Assembly: GCA_964034945.1 (NCBI GenBank)
Contig: OZ035960.1
Location: 14,449,903 to 14,513,902 of the forward strand
Length of the DNA stretch: 64,000 bases
Source of the DNA: Chrysopilus asiliformis
Lineage: Eukaryota; Arthropoda; Insecta; Diptera; Rhagionidae
Reading direction: 5' to 3'
Within the stretch, counting starts at the first letter, position 1. Every line of letters begins with the position of its first letter. The notes under the pieces are model-generated. The model saw nothing but the letters and a program-made list of their open reading frames with translations. It made no database searches and had not been told where the DNA came from. Shown here piece after piece: positions 58,195 to 64,000 of this stretch. Position numbers and translations under genes: made by a program.

Positions 58195-59510
58195 TGTAAA
58201 ACAATTCATGTTAGTTTTCGCCTTTTCGTACCTCGCTTTCTTCCTCGTCGCACTTTTTCGTGACCTTTTGTATGGGATTTAATATCGTCATTATACTATA
58301 AATATTTCCAATTTCATCTGCATATTTATTCCCAACAATTAAAAAAAAACACAAGTCAATGTACATATTTTAAAACAATTCGTTGTATGTTTTCATTCAA
58401 AATTAAAGGATTTTTCCAATTACTTCACTAGAAAAACCCTAAAATGTGTTCAAAGAAACTGAAATTCCGGATAAAAATTTCAGTCGATAAAAACCTTCGG
58501 AGGAAATTTGTCAACTAACAAATTGTCAACTAATGACTAAAATCTAACCAACAATTGAGGTTAATTCAATTTAATACCTCATGAAATAAAAAATTGCAAA
58601 ATTAATAAAAACTATCATCAACGGACATTGGCAGCATACAATTTTTACTCAATCTCGCCAAAATTACGCTACATCATTCACTTGCTAGCTTGTTTTTAGT
58701 TAACTCACTTAATGGCAATCAACAAAATATTATAATTTATCTGTTTAGTTCTGTGACTCGTTAACTAACAAATCCAATAAAAAATTTTAACTAATAATAC
58801 ATCATAGTAGTAGCTTCAGAAAGTAGGTAATAATCCTGAAACCAGTTTTCATGTAATTTTTGTTATTGTTGTAAGTTTTCCATGTTTGTTGATTTCTTGA
58901 ACTTGACCTTGTTTTTGTCGATATTCTCTTAATAGGAAATCAAAAATCATCTTATTTTGGTACAAGGTGTTCAATGAAAACAAAATCTAATATTCATGAC
59001 GTTTGGTTTTTCTCAGACTTTCAGCAACTCGTATTTCTGCATTAGACTCTCCAAAATGTAGCTAATGCATTACGAGTGTTGGTGATTTTTTTAAATAAAG
59101 ATAAAGAAGTCAAGTTTAGTTATTTATAGTTGCAGAACATCTGTTGTTTATTGGTTGATCCAGAAAAAGTCGGTTTTTGACTCTAAAAAAATATTTGAAA
59201 ACATTTTTTTCATCATATTTATAATAAAATTTAAACATGGGAACTTTTTAGAGTTAAAAACAATCTAATAAATTATGGAAATCTCAGATCTGATGGTCAC
59301 ATCTATTTTTATTTCCACTTTTAAAACGGAGAAATATAACTCTTCCTCCGTCTATCCTATCTTTGTAAAATCTGTTATACCTTTGCAACTCTAAGGGCTT
59401 TAGCTAACTTTCAGGGATGGAAAAAAGTTTATTCCAAAAGAATGAATTCTTTATCCCTTAATCTTCAAGAAAACGTTGCTCGTTAAAGATGCATTCATAC
59501 CCTTGCCCTA
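58195..59510. other. No gene seen; AT-rich DNA
   Basis: About 58200-58280 resembles the interior of the GTCCATAAAATATGTCAC MITE (CCTCGTCGCACTTTTTCG). The remainder shows no feature. Confidence 0.4.
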
Positions 59511-59552
59511 CTTCCCAAGCAACCATTTGAAACTCATTTGTCACGTCGTAGA

Positions 59553-59942
59553 GTCTGTTCACATTGGTTAAAATAGTCCGCCTAAATAGGACGGATGAAA
59601 TATTGCTCGTGTTCAGATTGAGACTATTTGAACCAGTCGCTGTGAGAAATCAGACTGGCGTGAAACATTTGGGAAACGGAACATTTCTAAAGAATTGCAA
59701 GTAATACGTGGCTGCCTTTTGCTCTGCAACGTGTTGCATCGAATATGACCAAAACAATAATGACAATGGAAGACATTCAGTGTGGCAGCCAACCAATCAG
59801 AGCACGACAGGTGGAACTCCGGGAACGGAGATTTTAGTTTTGAGAATGATTTTCCTATCAGCAGTCCCACTCGCTCACCTTGCCTTAATGTTACCAGTTT
59901 CTGTCCTAATTAGGCGGACTATTTCAACCAATGTGAACAGGC
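59553..59942. mobile_element. MITE with 7-bp duplication TCGTAGA
   Basis: Inverted ends of 40 bp, GTCTGTTCACATTGGTTAAA at left and GCCTGTTCACATTGGTTGAA from the right, continuing ATAGTCCGCCTAA. TCGTAGA on both sides (59546-59552 and 59943-59949). 390 bp, non-coding. Confidence 0.82.
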
Positions 59943-60020
59943 TCGTAGACACTAATCGCAAAGAGCCGGTGGCAAATTCATTTATGTGACGGTTGGTTAC
60001 AACGAAACCGGTAGCGAATC

Positions 60021-60160
60021 GGTTACATTGCGACCGGTCACAAATTAACCGTTGCAAATTGGTTACATTTTGACCGGTCACAAATTAACCGTTTCAAATT
60101 GGTTACATTGTGACCGGTCACAAATTAACCGTTGCAAATCGGTTACTTTGTGACCAATCG
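60021..60160 (+). repeat. 40-bp tandem repeat, 3.5 copies
   Basis: Units at 60021, 60061, 60101 and a partial one at 60141, each reading GGTTACATTGTGACCGGTCA then CAAATTAACCGTTGCAAATT with few changes. The unit contains the palindrome TGACCGGTCA. Confidence 0.92.
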
Positions 60161-60609
60161 GAAAGTTGTTGTTGTTTTTCGTTGTTTTTATCGTGCTCGT
60201 TTATAATTCACTTACAAAGAGTTTTATCGAAGTTAAAATACCCAACTTTGGACGTGAAAATAGCTAACTTTTCGTCAACTTTAGACGAAGGAAATTATCT
60301 TTGCACATGTATACAAGGAATACAAGTTTACGTTGTCATCACACTTGATCTGCGCGACCGCCACCCCCCCCCCCCCCCCACGCCCTCCCATCACCCTCAT
60401 TCCTATCAAATATCGTCAAAGGGTTTTCGCAAAACCGTTTATTTTGGCTATAGTCATAAAAAAACCTGAGCAAAAACGGTATCTTAACCGTCGTAGCAAC
60501 GTTGCTGTGTCGTTGCAGCAACCAATTTCTGACCCCATATATTTTGCAACCCTGATGGTTGTGTGACCGTCGTGCAACCGACTTGTGACCATTTTCGGTT
60601 ACTTGGGTC

Positions 60610-63150
60610 TCTTCTTTGTGGAACGGAAAGACGTTTGACAGGCGCTAAGTTCAAATTAAGAATTCGTCACCCAAAAAAAAAAAAATACACGGCCGGGAAA
60701 AAAATTATTAAGAGCTACAAAGGTTTTTAATTATTGAAGCTTTTCTGCTCTTGTATCTGTCCTGAGTATCATCACGGATAGAATACTTATCTTTAATTTT
60801 TTTTGTTTGTTCTTCTTTCGTCCTCTTCAGATATTTGCTATATCCTTGCTATGTACTCGTATTTATTTGGAGTCAGTTTACAAAGTGTTAACAAAGCTCA
60901 AAAGCCTGAAAATTTCCTGCTGAAATCCGATGAAACCCGGAAATGAAAGCATTGAACGGACCAACCTAAGGATTTAATTGCCCCTTTGGCTGTTTACCAA
61001 GGAGATTTCTTGTAATTGGCTTTCATAATGTGATCCCCAAAAGTGGAACATTCCTTCATGTATCCATATTTTCAGGTCAAATACTAAAAAAAAAATTAAT
61101 GAAATTATTTAAAGCCGAAAAACCAAAAAAAAAACGTCCCCATAAAACACTTTCCCATCTGTCCAACACTTTTACCAAGAATCCTTAAAAAAATGTTTTT
61201 GTTTTTTCATTTTATTTTTGCTGTATGTTTTCTAGGTGAATGTAATAATAATATTTCTAGGTTGTGTATGTGTCAGTAATGTCCGCTTCAAGACCCATTA
61301 CTAATCTCATCCTTTGGGTAAAAGTGAAAATCCTTTTTGTCTAATTGTTTCGGTTTATGAGCCTAATGGACATTAAGCTACATTTACATCACTTTAAAGG
61401 ATGCTTGGATGCTTTCAAATTAAATGAACAAAAACCGGAAAATATTTCAATTAAATGTTTTAATGAGATGAAGAGTTTTTCACTTGAGACGAGAGAAAAG
61501 TCCAGCTAATTAATCCTGTTAATCTTTCATTTAATAATTTTTATAAAATTCTTTTAAAACAATCCCACCGTAAATTGAGGACTTTAAGTTACTGGAAAAT
61601 AATATTAATTTATTTCGTGATGATTTTTACACTTTATAGATTTTATGGTATTAGCTTAGCACAGATTTTAACTTTTCATAAGATTTCGAAGAAAACTGGA
61701 AAAAATATTCTGTCATATAGAGTTAAGATTAAAAAAATATTTAACCTTGTACAGTGAAAAAAACTGAAAAAATATTATTGTATAATTAGGTAGATATGCA
61801 AAAACCACAAAAAGAACATTTCGAAGAAAAGTTAAAATCGTTTAGAATCAAAACAAATTATGGTAAGCGAAAATTTCCTCAAGGTTGAAAATTTTTTTTT
61901 TCTCAGAATATCTGCAAATGATCGAAAAAAAACATAAACAATTTGCGAATGTCAAAAAAATTTGCTACAGCACTAGGTTGATCCCCTAATTTGACATCAT
62001 AAACTTAAGAAAATTCTCATCATAAACTTTTATCAAACTTAATATGACTTTTATGGAAATTTCCAATAAAACTTGACAAAAAAACAAAAAAAACACAAAA
62101 ACGAATCACCTGCTTTGTTTTGAATTTGCATTTCCGAAAAATTACCATCGGCTATCACCGAATAATACCCACAAAACCCATGACAAATACTGTTATTCAA
62201 TAAAAAAAAACCAACAAAAAAAATTGATGCTAATAATAGTTAGTAAAATCTGGAAATCTGAGAAGACTCCCAGCAACGTCAAATGGAAAGACCACGATAA
62301 GACGTAAAATTTGATACAGTCCGACTCATTTTATGACATTCAAATCAAAGCTCATATACAAAGCTTAAAAAACAACAATAAAATGAAATTAAGAGAGTGC
62401 ATAAAATTAATTTTAAATTGACTCCTCGCCTTGGAGCGGAATTTTTTCATCTTTTGAATAAAATCCGAGATTCCGTGCACAGAGCAGAGCCAAGAACCCC
62501 ATTTGAATGTAATTAAGAAACTTATTGTTTGCTAAAGTAAATTCGTGAACAAATTTTAACCAAAATTCGAACCGTGCCTTAATCTATGCCAAATCAATAG
62601 ATCGACATGAAGAGTGCTTGGTGATTCGGTTGGCCACCTTGAGTTATCTAAAGCTCTGGACAGGTATAAGAGCTATAAGACGTCATCAGTACATTAATGA
62701 AAGTAACGACAAGTGGCACCAATCCTTTTAATTTATTTTAGCAAAGAAATCTACAGAAAAAAAACGATCAAGTAGAGAATGTTCAGCATATATTTTGTCA
62801 CCAAAAGAACGTTACAGACGAACCCGTACGACAAATATTTTTACATGAAAAAAAAACTCATTTATGTGTTCAAAATGCCTTTTATCCTCTTATACACAAA
62901 TTAATTTGGTATCTGGGGTCTTGACATGCTCATCTTTGGTTTAGAGTAAACCAGACAGAAATGGGGTTTTGACATGCTCATCTTTGGTTTAGAGTACACC
63001 TTGAGCTGCAATTGAGATCTGCTAATTATAAAAGTACTGAAAAAATAGTTTATAACGATATCTTAATTTATGTAAGGTGACCATATTTTTTTTTTAAATA
63101 TATGGTTACCGGTGGAGAGCGGTGGTATGCACAGTGGTGAGTGAGGGCGG
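60610..63150. other. No gene seen; AT-rich DNA with a 48-bp-period duplication
   Basis: 39 bp (TGGGGTCTTGACATGCTCAT...) are repeated with two differences at 62914-62952 and 62962-63000. Otherwise AT-rich without supported coding sequence. Confidence 0.45.
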
Positions 63151-63152
63151 TG

Positions 63153-63511
63153 GATGCCGCTCCACATGAGATGAAATATGCGAGTAACTCTCAAAAACTC
63201 TCGATAGTTACTCGCAGGAGGTTGTCAATTTGAGAGTTAATTTCGTCGATTTTTCTATCGCTACTAGCGAAATCGAGCTTCTAGTGTTCTCGAGAGATAC
63301 TAGCGAAATTCAAACGCTGTTCATATCTGGCGAGCTACTCTCCGAGAGTTCAGTGGGTGCATGTCGACTAGAGAGTAGAATCACTTTTGACAGCTCGCAG
63401 AAACTAGCTCGCGAGTTTTTGCGAGTTCCTGCGAGCGATTCTCAGAGACGTGTCCATTTGCGAGTAGCTGCTATCGAGAGGTTCTCGCCAGCATTTACTC
63501 TCATGTGGAGA
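63153..63511. mobile_element. piggyBac-type MITE, family F copy 3 (ends decayed)
   Basis: GATGCCGCTCCACATGAGAT at left and CTCTCATGTGGAG at right correspond to family F ends. The body aligns end to end with 34902-35284 in the same orientation. No TTAA remains on either side, so this is an older or truncated insertion. The 98-codon ORF here is repeat sequence. Confidence 0.82.
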
Positions 63512-63679
63512 ATGAACCGTAATTAATCGTAAAAATTTTAGAAGCTTGATCAACTTGGAAGTTTTAATTTTTATTTTTGGTTTGTGGTTATGAAAAGTGT
63601 TATGGATGTTTTAAGTTTTCAAAATACAACAAAAATTGCTACGCAGGGAAAGGTCTCAGAAACAAAAGTCCCAATCAAA

Positions 63680-64000
63680 GTATTCACAATCCTCTTTTAA
63701 TTTTCAGTATTCGGTATTTTCGGTAATATTAAAAGACTGAAAATATTCTGCTGTGAACATCCCACAGCACAGATTTGAGAACAGCGCTTTTGTTTGATAC
63801 GTGACCAAATCATAAACTGCGAATTTGATTGTAAAATATGTCACATACCTTTAAATCCATGTTTGATGTATTCTTTTGAATTTCTATTGTGGCAACGGCC
63901 ATCAAAATTGAAAAAATTTGCAGTCCGATGAGATAACCAGCGAGAAAATTTGACAACTAAAAACATTACTAGCGCCACTCGCGGTCGATTCTTGATACTG
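63680..64000 (-). mobile_element. Family I repeat, copy 2 (cut by window end)
   Basis: Reverse complement of 55830-56160 with few differences: GTATTCACAATCCTCTTTTA, CTGTGAACATCCCACAGCAC, CACATACCTTTAAATCCATG (the conserved start codon and donor), TAGCGCCACTCGCGG. The last few bases diverge from copy 1. Confidence 0.85.

Larger units (their letters stand above)
59514..60607. mobile_element. Element with CCCAAGYAACC ends, interrupted and carrying a satellite
   Basis: Starts CCCAAGCAACC and ends GGTTACTTGGG. Inside are a nested MITE (59553-59942), a 40-bp tandem array (60021-60160) and a C-run (60363-60379). No transposase. Shares termini with 56972-57069. Confidence 0.6.

Noticed and set aside
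60021..60160. Tandem array considered as CRISPR-like
   Set aside because: Direct head-to-tail 40-bp units without spacers.
63230..63526. 98-codon ORF (and the similar 35129-35359 ORF)
   Set aside because: Both are translations of the family F MITE body; shared because of the repeat, not because of coding constraint.

Overview
The window is eukaryotic, AT-rich and dominated by transposable elements. It contains one recognisable host gene. Positions 186-3211 carry the last four coding exons of the metabotropic GABA-B receptor subunit 1 (GABA-B-R1), very close to the Drosophila/mosquito protein. Together with abundant GTCY (GTCT/GTCC) microsatellite-bearing repeats, a feature described for dipteran 'mini-me'-type elements, this points to a dipteran insect with a large, repeat-rich genome. 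I cannot name the species.

Layout: 1-3211 is the 3' end of GABA-B-R1 (TM4-TM7, C-terminal coiled coil, stop), with repeats in introns 2 and 3. From 3212 to 5400 lies its AT-rich 3' flank. From about 5.4 kb to 64 kb I find no further host gene I can support. The region is a mosaic of short inverted-repeat transposons (MITEs), microsatellite-bearing repeats, two broken Tc1/mariner copies (6604-7492 and about 17301-18140), a 3.2-kb hAT-like element inside a piggyBac-type MITE (30071-33630), and one apparently intact Ty3/gypsy LTR retrotransposon (37973-44147, minus strand; single 1374-residue Gag-Pol ORF; 265-bp LTRs with no difference seen; 4-bp target duplication).

Many elements are nested, so relative ages can be read directly. 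Older repeats (family A at about 5885, 13750 and 23690; other MITEs) serve as 'empty-site' references for younger insertions. Target duplications suggest several superfamilies: TTAA (piggyBac-type), TA (Tc1/mariner, pogo-like), TTA (PIF/Harbinger-type), 8 bp (hAT-type) and 4 bp (gypsy). The gypsy element, a near-perfect 386-bp palindrome at 47145-47530 and the hairpin at 56972-57069 look youngest.

I did not find a clearly new multi-gene system. The most interesting items are the nested hAT with its own long inverted repeat, the near-perfect palindromic MITE, a repeat present in two inverted copies that carries what looks like a gene start (ATG plus splice donor), a short element with a decayed MADF-like reading frame, a captured pair of elements sharing the terminus CCCAAGTAACC, and a possible orphan 3' exon at 12532-12795.
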